DNA of 64,000 bases from contig NW_025062475.1 in the NCBI RefSeq assembly GCF_000002995.4, forward strand, positions 3,378,528 through 3,442,527, given 5' to 3'. Of the stretch, positions 25,699 to 38,965 are shown one piece after another. Source of the DNA: Brugia malayi. Taxonomy: Eukaryota; Nematoda; Chromadorea; Rhabditida; Onchocercidae. The notes below the pieces were generated by a model, which worked only from the letters and a program-made list of their open reading frames with translations, made no database searches and was not told the origin of the DNA. A program made the position numbers and the translations under genes. The first letter of the stretch is position 1; every line of letters starts with the position of its first letter.

Positions 25699-27449
25699 CT
25701 AGTAAAGAGTTGATGCAATACTGTCAGATACACTGGTTGAACTACTCGAATGGCTATGTTGTTGTAGAAAAAGGCTTGGAATCCAGTACTGGATAGTGTC
25801 TGCTGATTGACTATCAATCCAAGCAATTCCTTCTTTCATTAAATGCTCCAGCACTACATCAGCACGCCGCTCATCCCAGCGCAGACGATCCATAATAAGT
25901 TCCTGAAAATAATTGAGTTTCAAACAGTCCAAACTGAAATCACTAATTTCGAATCAATGTAGTAAAAAATTTAACCTACCGAGTGACCAAAAGCAAATCT
26001 TAGACTAAACTTAGAAAACAAACTTTTCATTCACAAATAAAAGTAGATTCAAATTATGAATTTAGCACAAATATTATTAGTGGTATGAAAACACAACGAA
26101 TTTCAAGTCATACAAAATCATTTTCACCAAAATTCACTTTTGTTACATAAGCAGCATCCTCAGCCAACTGTAAAACTCGTGAATCATCCATGCTAAGTTC
26201 ACCAGGCACACTTTGCACCAAAAATCGTCCACTTCCTAACGCAATTAATTCAAAACCATTACCAAGTACTTTCAGTTTGTCAACAGCACGTAAAATGTCG
26301 TCTCTAAATTGTCACTAAATTAAACTTTAAAAAGAAATTATTTTGTTAGATTTACAAGTCATATATAACTATGTTTTGAGGAAAATTTACTCCATGTACT
26401 GAATGAACCCAACAGGTTTCCATCCCAGTACCTTATTTTTTGATTCTCATTCTTCACCACAATTCAAAATATATAGGGAAACGCATACGTAGTGATAGCA
26501 TCACGTCGTGTTCGTGCTCGTGATCGCAGCAATCGATTTCTCAGTTCCTCTACCGTCATAACGCCACCATTTATGTGACTGGTTGACATACAAACTTCAA
26601 CAATTTGAACAGCCAATTCATAATAAAAATCACCGACACCAAGTTTCTCAGCCCAAAAACCTTTACTAGCTGAAAAAAAAAAAAACAATTTTTACTACTT
26701 TTCCTAAAGAAAAATAGCCAAAAAATCTAATTCTAGTTTAATGTACTAAACTCTGGCATTCGGACCATACCGTGGGTCGAAAATCATAATTTCCCTTTTC
26801 ACGTTAATTCTTATGTTTCAGCTTTATTTAAGAAACGTGATCCAAGTTATGAAGATCCCCGTCGAACAGAGACAAAATAATTCTTATTGTCTTGCAAACA
26901 TATATCACAATTGAACTGTTAAACAAAGCTTAACAGACCTTAAACATTATCGACTATAATTAAGATTAAAAACGCAAAATTTTTACAGTAAAATGCAATG
27001 AATAAAATTCCAGTGCAAAAAAAAAAAGAACGTCTTAGCATCATTTCTCTAATTATTTGTTCTCAATAACAGCTCTGTTAACTTACAAGCAAGTGGATCA
27101 ACACCAACTGACGCACACATATCCTGAAAGTGTCGACGAAAGTGGGAATTTCGACGAATTTCATCGCGATGTTTGTGGGCAAATTCCTCTAATTTTGTTT
27201 GAAAAATTGCAAGTTCCTGCGAAAATTGATTTAATTGTTCACTTGCTAGTTCGGAACCTTTTGCTTGAAATTTTGCCTGAAAATACTGGTGTTTCGTTGG
27301 TAGCACAAATACTCAACCAATAAATAAAATTCCATAAATCTAGCAATTTACGCTATAACTTATAATAATCAAATAAACAAGATACAAACCTGAAGATCCT
27401 TCTTCTGCTGCACTGCACCTACTCCAACACCGCGTCGACGTGTTGCCAT
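25699..27449 (-). CDS. vps-22: ESCRT-II subunit VPS22/SNF8, about 266 aa
   Basis: Ortholog of SNF8/EAP30 (Vps22), the ESCRT-II core subunit that acts at endosomal membranes in sorting ubiquitinated receptors into multivesicular bodies. Model on the minus strand: 27449-27390, 27276-27087, 26669-26489, 26303-26138, 25902-25699; all phases agree and the length is close to the human protein. Exon 1 encodes the basic start MATRRRGVGVGAVQQKK. Exon 2 is the helical hairpin (QLNQFSQELAIFQTKLEEFA) ending FRRHFQDMCASVGVDPLA. Exon 3 gives FWAEKLGVGDFYYELAVQI, the family's most conserved block. Exons 4-5 form the winged-helix domains (LIALGSGRFLVQSVPGEL; RLRWDERRADVVLEHL; QYWIPSLF). A short Ser-rich tail follows. 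It lies head to head with the ETF-QO gene and may share its promoter region. Confidence 0.96.
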
Positions 27450-28236
27450 TTATTTTGTGACTAGCTATACGCATGAAATAAATAACCAAATGGTATACAA
27501 AAAATGAATAAATAATAACCAAGTGCAACAAATTAATTTGCAAATCAAGCAATAAAATACATCGTTTCACGTTAAATATTTATAATTAAAGATATTGAAT
27601 TAATCAGCATTTCCTAACTAAGCTTCCTAAAACAAAGGGTTGGGATTTGATTAAAAAATTGAAATGTCATACATTTTTTGCTAGTTTCTGTCTAAAAATG
27701 AAGGATTGAAGTGATTTAATCATCAGGAACGGAACGTATCACTTAAACAAGAAGGAATAAATAAGTAAAGCCGAAAATCTAATCACATAACTTTGGTATA
27801 TGAAGCTGCGAAATCATTGTTTTGCTGGTAGTAGCAGCTCAATATTATTTGGCGTTGAAGACAGAGAATGGCAATTTAGCGTGGGGTACGTCGTGGGGTA
27901 CGTCGTGGGGTACGTCTGATCGATTGCTGTGCAACGTTAAAAACGGAACATAATAGCTGTGTATGTCAAGTGATAAAGAGGGGAGAAAGGCATTGCAAAA
28001 ATTAGTAAGTAATTCTCGTACGTGTATTGAAAGTATCGTTTTGCCGTGTATTTCCTTCCCTTTGTTTCTCTACCATTAAGCAGTTAAAAAAAAATGGGCA
28101 ATAAAAGTGATTAATCTTCATTTCAACAGTGCTTTATTTCACAGCAACTAGTTTGTGCTGTATCACTGTTGAAATATTCAATTCCCCAAGTAACAGATAT
28201 TGATTTTATTTTTTCATCACAACATTCAGGAAACGG
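27450..28236. promoter_or_regulatory. Divergent promoter region between VPS22 and ETF-QO
   Basis: 787 bp between two ATGs that face away from each other. It contains three perfect copies of a 12-bp motif (27881-27916) and an acceptor-like ACATTCAG ending at 28229, seven bases before the ETF-QO start, which suggests spliced-leader addition or a 5' UTR intron. Shared regulation is inference. Confidence 0.5.
27881..27916. repeat. Three tandem copies of GTGGGGTACGTC
   Basis: Exactly 3 x 12 bases, GC-rich in an AT-rich background, about 320 bp upstream of the ETF-QO start and 430 bp upstream of the VPS22 start. The unit contains GTAC and ACGT palindromes. Confidence 0.97.
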
Positions 28237-31200
28237 ATGCATCTAACATTGCGATGTGCATTTCAAGCAGGAAAAAGCTTGCGACATGTGGTAAATGGTC
28301 AATGGGTCACTTCGCATTATCTAAAATGTCCAAGAGAAAAGGATGTTCGTTGGGCTAGGATTGATATGAAACGAGAAGTGGAAAGTTATGATATTGTTAT
28401 TGTGGGTGCTGGACCAGCTGGTTTATCATCGGCTATTCGTTTTAAGCAACTTTCGAAAGAGAAGAATATTGGTTAGTGTTGTTTTAGATAATGTTTCTAG
28501 GACTTTTCTTTTTGAACTGTTTTCTTCAAAATTCATTTCCAGGTAAACGACTAAAGAGTTGCATTGGTTTTCTTGAAATTACCTTCCACAACAGTTCTCT
28601 CTTTTATCTTCTATCTTACTCACTGTTTCGTACTTACTTTATTTAAATATTGGCACCTTTTAATCGTCATTATTTTCACCATACTTTTACTTCATAGTAA
28701 TAGTGAGATCTGTTTCGTTTTTGCTTTTGCCATAATTGTTTGAACAAACGTAACCAGTTCATCGGCACCATTGTGCAAGTATCAAAAACTTACCGTATAG
28801 GAATATTTCAGTTTTGGATTTTCAGTGTTTGAGTATAGTATTCCAGATATTCGCGTTTGTGTGGTTGAGAAAGGAGCTGAAGTTGGTGCGCACACATTAT
28901 CTGGTGCAGTGATTGATATTCGAGCCTTAAATGAACTTTTTCCGAATTGGAAAGAAATGGGTGCTCCTGTCTACCAGAAAGTTACTGTAAGTACTATTTT
29001 GTTTACAACCATCTCTTTTCAATATATCCTTATTTTTTCGGAAAAATTTACATCCGTTTTCCAATTTTTATAGTCTCAGTCGATGGCGATTTTGACAAGA
29101 AATGGTCGATATGGATTACCTTTTGTTCGCGGAAGTCCACTTGATAATATAGGGAACTATATTGTCAGGTAAGTTATGTTTATTTGTAATTACTTTTCAA
29201 ATTTCGATTGTCTGAGACATAAAATGAACGTGCACTTGAATTTATTTGAAATATAGGTTAGGCCATCTGGTGAAATGGCTTGGCGAAAGAGCAATAGAAT
29301 TGGGAGTAGAAATTTATCCGGGAATAGCGGCTCAGGAAATTCTATTTCATGAAGATGAAAGTGTAAAGGGCGTTGCAACAGCTGACGTTGGAATAATGAA
29401 GGATGGTGCACCAAAGGTTTTTTGAATCCTTTATATTGCTGATTGTTTATAATTACTTGACTCTCAGCGAAGATCATAGATGGTAAAGAATTTGGAATCT
29501 GAAATGTGTTTTTATAAAATATACTAAGTGAACAACTGCAATATTAGGTTTATTAAATAATTAAAAACAAAAAACTTATAACAAGATTATTCGTGTTTTG
29601 TATTTAAGTCATTCCATCGTTTTTAGAAAAATTTTCAACGGGGCATGGAATTGCAAGCAAAATGTACAATATTTGCTGAAGGTTGCCGTGGACATCTTTC
29701 CAATTTTATAATGGAAAAGGTAAGTTTTTTCTGTAATCCTGAGTTAAAACTACAGTTTAGTCAAATACGTCAAAGCATTTTTTTTTTTTTTTTTTCAATC
29801 CTAGTACCGCTTGCAAGAAGAATGCGATCCAATGACTTATGGTCTTGGTTTCAAAGAATTATGGTTAATAGATAAATCAAAGCACACTCCTGGCTATGTG
29901 GAACATACCATCGGATATCCACTGGTGGGTTTGAATTTTTATTCAAACATTTTTGTTGTTAAAGATATTTTACGAACTAACTTAAAAATAGTGATTTATA
30001 CAATGTTTTCTAGGATCTTCAAAGCCATGGTGGATCGTTCATGTATCACATCGAAGACAATGGTCAGCCTCTTGTTTCTCTCGGCCTTATAATTGGTCTA
30101 GATTACAAGAATCCTCATACAAATTTGTATCAGGTAAGTCCATTTCATGAAATGAATGAAGATTTGGTAAACGATAGGTTATTCGGTTATTATTGTGATC
30201 TCAAATTTTTTTTTTTAAATTTTTTAATTTTAAAATTTACTCCTTCTTTCTTCTTGAAAATTTGCTTTTAGGAATTCCAGTTGTTCAAGTCTCATCCATC
30301 CATTCGTCATTATCTCGAAGGTGGGGAGCGAATTGCATATGGTGCTAGAACAGTGAATGAAGGAGGATATCAAACAGTACCTCAGCTAACTGTGCCTGGT
30401 GGATGTTTGGTTGGTTGTGCAGCAGGGCTGATGAATCCAGCAAAGATTAAAGGTGTTCATAATGCCATGAAAAGTGGTATGATCGCAGCGGAAGCAATAT
30501 TCGAGGATCTAGGTCCACACACACGAAGTAAAGCCTATTCGATTATTTGTCCCAAACATTACAACAACAATGAATTTTAATTTCATTTGTTTATTTTTAC
30601 TTTTTTTTTTTTCCGAGATTTCAGCAGTAATTCCGGAAGATTTCGAGCCAGAACTATACAAAAGCTACGTAATTAAAGAAATGCAACGAATGCGCAATGT
30701 TCGTCCGTCTTTCAGTAGTCGTTTCGGATGGATAGTTGGCTTACCTTATACTGCATTTTTTTATATGTTACTACGTGGAAATGAACCATGGACCTTCAAA
30801 AATAAAATTGAAGACTGGTTTCAGACAGATTCAGCGTGGAAAGTAAGTATTTTGCAGCAATTAATATTTCAAGATTCAAAATGTTACTTTTAAATCAAAA
30901 ATCAATTAGTTGACTTTCACACACCGTATAGACTTCTATTTGATATTTGTTCCATCCGTCCTATGATGCGAGTGTCAAATTATAGTAAATTCTGTGATAC
31001 TATTTACAATATTATTACTCAAAATTTGAAATTAGTAGAGTTAAGAACACTTTTAATTGTCTCTTTGATGCATTTGTGATCACAGATTCAAATTTTTATA
31101 ATAATGGTCTGAGTTAAGAAGTTTATTTTTCTTTTTTTGAATACTTTGTAACTTGATTCATATCTCCTAGAGAATTATTTATATAATTATGTAGATCTGG

Positions 31201-32753
31201 TTCATGGTCGTTTTACTTGCAGTCGAAATCTATTAACTACCCGAAACCTGACGGCAAAGTGACATTTGATATTCTGTCTTCAGTGGCTTTGACTGGCACA
31301 AATCATGAAGAAAATCAGCCTTCTCATCTGTTATTGAGAAATGATGCCGATGCTGAGTTAACTACATGGCGTAGGTTTGCTGGCATGACTGAACGGTTCT
31401 GTCCGGCAGGTATGCAAATTCGTTGATTTGTTAGTGTAATCTTTAATTATACTGTTGGCTTTTTTCTAGCGAAACACGATATTAATTATGTTTAAAATCA
31501 AAAAGATATTAAATAATACATAATTCTAGAAAAATGAAAGATATTAAATAATAATATATATATTATATAATAATAAGGATATTAAATAATATATAATTCT
31601 AGAAAAATGAAAGATATTAAATAATAATATATTATATAATAATAAGGATATTAAATAATATATAATTCTAGAAAAAAAAAATGTCTTATATTTTACTATT
31701 TTTAGGACCTTAATAGTTGGTGTAGAATTTTTGTAATTTTAATAATTATAATTCATGCTGTTCTCATTTTCGATTATACAGATTCTGGACATCAGTAGTG
31801 AAAATATATAAACTTTTGAAGTTTCTTTAGTGGCTGATTCAATATGTTCTGATTAAAGGATAGTGCCCTAATAATGATGGAATTATTGTGGTCTTTGCAA
31901 ATATTTATTTTAACACTATTGCAATGTTTAGGTGTTTATGAATATGTGCCATGCGAAACTAAAGTCGATACAAGAAGGCTTCAAATAAATTTCCAGAATT
32001 GTATTCACTGTAAAACATGTGATATCAAGGAACCACGCAATAATATTCAATGGGTTGCACCAGAAGGTAAATTTGTCGATATTAAGTCCTCGTATTCTCT
32101 TAGTCTAAAAAATTTTGCAGCGTAGCATCTGAAAGTCTGAAAGTGCTTAATACACAACAATAAAGGCATTTAAATTCATCCATAATGAAATTAAATGTGT
32201 TTGTACATTATTTCTCATTTTTTGCAATAATGCATAGAATCGTACAAATATATTTGTAATGCGCTATTAACGTAGATTAATTTGTAATAAATCTTATATA
32301 TCAATATAGAAATAAGAATGATGATATTACACAAAAACACTCCTAAAACTAATTGAAATGAAAGTTCCTCAAGCGATGAGTAGTGTATTAACTTCTTTTC
32401 AATCTCTTCCTTTGAGTCTTTTGAAATAAAATGCTTAACTTGTAATTTACCATTAATTATTAGTGAATGTTTCATGATAGATGCTATAAAGATCACATAT
32501 ATCTGAGAAAAATATTTAAATCTTTTGAGTTACATATGGATAGTAGATAGTGCTTATCCATAAAAATGACAATTCTTCATTCTATGAAAACTAATTACAT
32601 TTTTAGGAAATGAAGGTTGAAGAAATCTCTTTTACAACTTGTTTTTTGTCTTGTACATGATCTTCACTTTTTTATAAACACATTTACAAGATAAGCAAAA
32701 TTATTTCTTTCCGATCTTCAGGAGGCAATGGTCCGAAGTACAATGGGATGTAA
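28237..32753 (+). CDS. let-721: Electron transfer flavoprotein:ubiquinone oxidoreductase, about 596 aa
   Basis: Ortholog of human ETFDH and C. elegans LET-721. The inner-mitochondrial-membrane enzyme passes electrons from ETF (fatty-acid and amino-acid oxidation) to ubiquinone using FAD and a 4Fe-4S cluster. Model: join(28237-28471, 28847-28986, 29074-29168, 29257-29416, 29627-29719, 29805-29924, 30014-30133, 30272-30527, 30625-30842, 31223-31409, 31932-32066, 32722-32753). The first ~40 residues are basic and suit a mitochondrial presequence. [18 protein letters not shown] is the FAD Rossmann motif; [15 protein letters not shown] follows. The cluster-binding end has FCPAG and [13 protein letters not shown], supplying four Cys. 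A 32-base last exon encodes GNGPKYNGM and stop, matching the family's usual C-terminus. Exon 2 could also start at 28826, adding seven residues; the shorter form fits the family. Reading through exon 11 into its intron would give an alternative end 19 residues past the junction (stop ending at 32125). Confidence 0.96.
31505..31675. repeat. AT-rich tandem repeat, period about 70 bp, 2.4 copies
   Basis: Units begin GATATTAAATAATA and contain ATTCTAGAAAAA and ATTATATAATAATAAG. They start at about 31505, 31578 and 31647, inside ETF-QO intron 10. Confidence 0.9.
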
Positions 32754-35719
32754 TGGTCAGAATTACTGAGATATCCTGACTAAAATACTTCAGTTTTATT
32801 TTGAGAAATTTTGAATACAATTTTAACGATCAATTTGTATCCCGGTGCTTTTGCTGCTTTTAGGTTAAATTTGATTCAGTATGATATATTTTGTTATTTC
32901 TTATTGATGCGGTCTTTCATTACCGAACTTTGTTGTCTTTTAGTTATTTCTCTTTTTATGTAGTATATAGAAGACTTCTGATTACGTTTAGTCTGTAAAT
33001 CTCTTCGAGACGAGTGCCTTTAAATCGTTGCTTCAAATTTAGCAGTTGTCCTGTAGAAATAAAATTAGACGTAATTTTATGATTTGGAAGATAATAGCAG
33101 GAAATAGTGGAATATCCTTACGGAAGTCATGTTTTTGCTCTGATTAGCATTTCACTGTCTAAATTGCTGGTATTAAACTTACTGTAACTTTAAACTTATA
33201 TATGATAATTGCTTGCATTATGGAATTTTCTTATTTATTGATTTGAACTTTGTATTCTGGTAAGCTTCAAGCATGATTTCTATTGTATTTTCAAATTACT
33301 TTGTGCAAATTGTCTCGGAAGATTAAAACTTGTTCATTTGTCTCTAAAAGCATAATAGGGATGATGAATTATTTATTAGCAAACAGGATAGCAGATTTAA
33401 GAACAGTAAGAAATATTAGATTGCCCATTTCTTTTAAACAGATCTTAATTAATTATCGATGACGATCAACTAACCTAGCGCTGTTTAGTTTAATATATCA
33501 AACAATGCTTTTAGATTCAAAATTCGGTGTGATTTAAGTAGCTTATTTCAAATGTACACCGAAGAAGTTAGGAATTAGCTAACTATTAGTTTTTGCAGTG
33601 TATGCAATTGATAATCTTTTTCATTTAAATTTCTGAAAACATTATTATTATTGAAGATTTATGGTTATCTATGTTATTGATTCTGAGGAGCTATCTTGCT
33701 AGCAAATTAAAAAAAAAATGGCATGGAATAGCTGGAGAAAGTTATTATTTTTATTAATTATTATTAATAATAATCATTATTATTGGTAGTGATGTTAAGA
33801 TAGACTTGCTCTTCAAATATAATTAATTATGACTGATAGTGAATAACAGATGTGTAATATCGTTATAACTAATTGAAACTAGTTTAAGAGAGGTTGATTG
33901 GCTGACACTCTTTAATTTAACCATGAAAAAAATAAAGAAACTGAAAATAATATTTCATTGTTATGTCTCTATGTCTTTATCATTTTCATTTAAAATAATT
34001 TGTAAAATTTCATAAAGAATAAAAAGATTAGACATAGTTTAATTAAAATACGATCAGTGATCATTTACTAAATTATTAGTGCGACTAAATAACGAATGCT
34101 TAAAATGACGTAACAGCATCTTTTCTTTACATTTCTTTGATTTGTTTTATTAAATAAAATTAATTTAATGCTTCCTTCCATTAATATGCAATGGAAAAAT
34201 TCTATTATTAATTGTTGTTGACATATATAAATGAGGTTGAACAATTTACCTAACTAATTGATACTTTAGGCTTGAGAGAGTAAATTTGGCATCTTATTAT
34301 TCTTAATTTTGGACTATAATTTGTTTACTCTTTTTGCCAAAAGCTAAGTAAAACTATTAAGTAATTAAATAATTATAAAAGAATCAAAAAAATAAAACTT
34401 TTGATTCTTCCATAATTCAGTAAATAGTTGTAAACGTATGTTAGAGATTTAAATTGATAAATAATATCTAGTCATTCTCTTTAAAAGTTTTAATTTTCAA
34501 TTGATCTTTGAGACAAAATGATTGAAAAAGAAAAAATAGAAGAAGAAGAAACAAAAATATTCTAGAAATAACTAATCATGATTTAAAATATGATTGCTAT
34601 TGCTATTTCGTATTAAATTACTGATTTGATTGACAATGTAAATACAATGATATAGCTTCAGTGTTGCTAATTTTTGCTGAATAAAATTTTAATCAAATAT
34701 TAAAATTCATTTTTAAATTCTTTAAATTCAAAGGTTTTAAAGTATGAACTTAGAATGATATGGTCTATTAATTGATTTATAAAATAAATTATAAAGCTTT
34801 TAAGGATTAATTTCGGAATTTCACTCAAAAAGCTGTTGCGTTTTCTCTTTTTTTTTCTGTCCAATCTTTTATTCAAGTCTAATTGAATGAAAAAGAAGTA
34901 TTTAAGATAAATTAAATAAATTTCAAAATTGGCTATCTTTTCTTGGCCTAATTTCAACTGATAACATTTGTGGCAAAGAAAATTTTTTACTGTTCTATCA
35001 TAATTTGAAATGTATACTAGAAAAGTGATTAGCTGAATGAAAAAAATTCCCATCAGCTAAATTTAAATCGTTTATTAATTATTTTTTGAAGAATTAAATT
35101 TTCATTAATCAATAAGACTACAATTTTTGAAAAAAAAGCAGTACGGCAAATTATTTTTAATAGTATTGAAATAAAAGATATAACTTATTATTGCAAATGT
35201 TACACTATCATATGTTCAGGTGGTATCGACTTCTATTTTATTTTATTTTAATTTTATTTATTTATTTTTTTTTTTTGTTTATGTGTAAAATATTTTTTGT
35301 AATCATGGATTTTTCAGATTTCAGCTACTTTTTTTTTGTACTCTTTTCATCATTTTGTTTTTTTTTTTTTCATCTCATTATTTTACTAAATTTCGTTCAA
35401 TTATTAAATATTTAGAAAATCTGTTGAGCTTTTCCAAAATCATTAGAATCTTAATAGCAATTTTTAATATGTTCAAACTAAATTTAATTTTAGCTAAACA
35501 CATGGTATCATTGAAATGTTAGTTTTAAAAGCATGAATAATTCTACAGCTATTTTGTTTCAATTGTAAGTTATGTCTTCAATCACATTTCTTATTATGAG
35601 TAAATTTAAATTTATTACTGCGCTATTGCAAATTCATTACGATAAGCTAACAGTTAATTAACATCATTTTATTAGAGAAAATAGGAGGTGACAAAGGCAA
35701 ATCTTTTAAATTACTCACA

Positions 35720-36140
35720 TTAAAACCACTATTAATTGAAAGTTTTATTAATTTTGCAGATGAATTTTTGCGCAAAACTTAATTCAAAAGCGAATTTTAA
35801 TATTTAAACTATAAAATGACCACTCTATATATGACCAGCTCTGGGACAATGCATATAGCATAATCAATTAAGTTCAAAAAATTGCTATTTTTAGTAGTTT
35901 TGGCACTTAATTAAAATTAAAATTGATAATCTAGAATCAATTTTCTTGTCTAATATGCAAAAACCATTACAAATTTTGAAATTTTTAAAAAATTCAAAAT
36001 TTAAATTTGAAATAAAATTTAATTTTTATTCCTTAAAATGAATTAAAACCCTGATTAATTGAAAGTTTTATTAATTTCGCTGATGAAGTTTTGCGCAAAA
36101 CTTAATTACAAAAGCCTATTTTAATATTTAAACTATAAAA
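35720..36140 (+). repeat. Dispersed repeat family, copy 1 (two units)
   Basis: Two units about 320 bp apart share ATTAATTGAAAGTTTTATTA, GCGCAAAACTTAATT and ATTTAAACTATAAAATG. Between them lies a segment with ATGACCAGCTCTGGGACAAT and ATAATCAATTAA that recurs in the other copies at about 46850 and, inverted, at about 54500. Confidence 0.85.
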
Positions 36141-37552
36141 TGTTTGGTTACAAACAAATTTAAATAAATCGCTGACTTTGTGAATAATTATTGAGATAAT
36201 TGCTGTTGTGCTAATAATTTTAATTATGCTATGTCTCATTAATAATATTACTTTTTATAACAACACTATTATTGTTATTATTATATTTATATTATTATTA
36301 TTGTATTTATCCTGGTACTATAATTCCTTTTTAAATTATCAAAATTAATGAAAAGTTGAAAAAAATTTGCTATTACTATTCATTTTTTGAATTATTTCTA
36401 AAATTTTACATATTATGCTACTTCACTAATGATGTTACCCAACACATTAAACTGATTATAATATTGATTGATGAAAATAAATTTAAAGATTGTTTGTCAT
36501 TTTTAATGACAATATTAGGAAATATTTGGAAAAGAATATAAAATATTTGAATAATAGTAATATTTACAATGTACAATAAAAAATGCATGGAAATGAATAG
36601 CATTAATAAATGTGAGAAATACAATAACCAAGATAAGAAATTTTCTCAGAATATATTAAGCATTTGAGAAAGACAAAATTATCCGCGTCTAATAGAAATG
36701 GAAGAAAAGCAATATTATGCATGTTGAATTTAAGTCATTTAATTAATTAATTAAAATTAATTAAAAAGTAATACTATGCAAAAATTCTTTTATTAGCTTT
36801 TTTATAAATGTATGCTTTTATATTACAAATAGCACTTTCCGCGTTCAAATATTCAACTTCGAATGTTTACATCTCGCTTTCAATCAAAAATTTTGTGCCA
36901 TTTCTATGTAATCAAAAATCACAGTGTTAAAGTGAAAATATAAACTGACTGGTGTATTCTGATAATAACACCGAATAGGTTGTTTCGTTTTTGATTTGTA
37001 CAGGTGCACACCTTTTCGAGTATTTCCTGAATTACATCTGAGTTGTGAATCTCTCAGATATTGTCACGTTGTACCAAGAAAGTGAGTAATTAATTGAAGT
37101 TCTTCCTCTCGGAACGAACTGAACTACTACGGTCACGGATGTTTCGTAATACACTTTTACGTGTGTTCCATTTCAGATTAATAAGCATTTATATTATTTG
37201 GCAGATAAATAATGCAAGTTAAAAGCTGTTAGTATCATGGAACTTGGGGTTAGCGATATTTATAGCTTAAAGTCGAATTGGATTTTAGTATGCTCAAGTA
37301 CTTACTTTGTTTGTTATTATAGTTATTATAGAGGATTTATTGTAATGATTTTATTGCTGGCAATCACAATATATATGTATTTATCTATAGCAACAATACA
37401 GTGATAATTTCGTAAAGTACGAATAAGATGAATAACTTGATGTGGCACTTTAAATTAAAATGTGTTGTGAATTCTGAGAATTCATGTAGATTTGTGGGGA
37501 GAGGTTAGGATAGTGGAAACCTTTATTGGTAACTAAAATATAATATAGTAGT

Positions 37553-37650
37553 AATGAATACATACAGAAATAATGAATACAGAAATTAATGAATACATGA
37601 ATACAGAATAATGAATACAGATAAATAATGAATACATAATGAATACAGAA
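37553..37650. repeat. Imperfect GAATACA(GA) repeat
   Basis: About eight irregular copies of TGAATACA with AGAAATAA or AGATAAA spacers. Confidence 0.85.
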
Positions 37651-37859
37651 ATTAAGTATAAGTAGAAGAATAGAGAAGGATAATTCGTGTAGAGTGGAGC
37701 TTTGCAGTATGTAAAAGTTATATAAAGAGGGGAAGAGAGAGATGTATGGAAGGAAGTCATTCGTCTTATTTTTTTTCTTATCTTTCTTCGTCTTATCTCT
37801 TCAATTATTCCCTCCGATTACGACTGTCTAATCAATATGTTTTTAGCTAATTTATAATC

Positions 37860-38790
37860 ATCCGTTATAAGTTGATCCTGTATCGTTGGTCAGGATTGTA
37901 ACCATTGAATTTCTCCCTTATTGTTTTTTTTTTTTTTTTATGAATTTAAGAATCCATGCTGATATTCTTACTCTTACTAACCTTACTAATCTTACACTTA
38001 CTAAAACGACTAGCGCCTACAACTTTGAAATTTCCTTTCATAACAGTTCCCTTAGTAACTATTGCGACAAAAATTCCGCTTTTTTCTTCATGTCCAAAAT
38101 TTCCATCGAAGTTATATTCCAACTACGACCAGTTGTTCTCCTATTTTCTCAGCCATGATGGTTCTTTCCACCATATTTCTTAATTCAGTTTGGTCGGCGA
38201 GTTCTGGATCCAATGTTATACATATTTAGATTCCGACCATAACCATAATGAAACAATGGTGCATTTTCGAGTTCAAACTGATTTAATACAAATTGGGTAG
38301 CTCATATTAATTCCAGTTGGTGTATAATGATACCTTTAACTGATACGATTTGAGACTTAGCAAATATCAAGAATGTTTTAATTCCTTGAGTGTTTATATA
38401 TTGCTGCCATGCTTGATGCATCTGTGAAGACATGAAGTTGTGTTTACTCTGAAAAGGGTGTGTCACAAATCTTGGTAGCTCCTTTATATCTACTGAACCA
38501 TTCTCTTATTAAAGATTCTCATATTTCCTTATCTTTTTTGTTTATAGGCTGATGCCAGGCGTTGTTTTTTCTCCATAAAATCTGAAGAATTTGAATTGTA
38601 TCATAGATGGAATAAGGGATCCTATTGGATCACATTGAGATGCTACGATTTGTAAAACTGTCCTTTTTATTAAGTTTTTATTGTTCCAAGATTTTAGGGT
38701 GATTTAACCTTTTGGGGATTCGATCGTGCTCAGTAATGATTTTATTGAATTCATTGAATTAAAAGATTTTATTGAATTAAAAGAAATTCT
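37860..38790 (-). mobile_element. Decayed BEL/Pao-type LTR retrotransposon fragment
   Basis: On the minus strand, scattered open pieces interrupted by many stops and frameshifts resemble the reverse transcriptase/RNase H part of Pao-type polyproteins. At about 38618-38665 a piece reads like the fingerprint '[11 protein letters not shown]', which follows the polymerase domain. At about 38397-38438 another reads like 'LHVFTDASSMAAIY', the start of the RNase H region. The left part (37860-38250) has coding-like composition but no identified domain. No LTRs were recognised. The element is clearly inactive. Family assignment rests on short motifs and order, so it is moderate only. Confidence 0.6.
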
Positions 38791-38965
38791 CGAGTGTTCA
38801 TTGAGGCCTCTCTGAAGATACATTTGGTTTCATCGCAAGGTTTGAGTAATTCTTGAGTTCCCTTAGCTGGTAATTTATAAAATAGTCACATTCATATATA
38901 GTATTAACATACAGCTCCATTAATACAGCAGCGTTCAGATTTCTTCATATACTTTTCCATCTCAC
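38791..38965. other. Spacer before the long direct repeat
   Basis: No feature recognised, except that 38905-38965 already shows weak similarity to the sequence before the second repeat copy (44815-44880). Confidence 0.4.

Larger units (their letters stand above)
32754..37850. other. Gene-poor AT-rich region
   Basis: About 5 kb with no gene model. It starts with the ETF-QO 3' UTR. The open frames present are rich in Phe, Leu, Ile and Lys, as expected by chance in such DNA. Two units of a dispersed repeat (35720-36140) and a GAATACA-type repeat (37553-37650) are listed separately. The stretch 36990-37180 is less AT-rich but gives no supportable exon. Confidence 0.5.
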
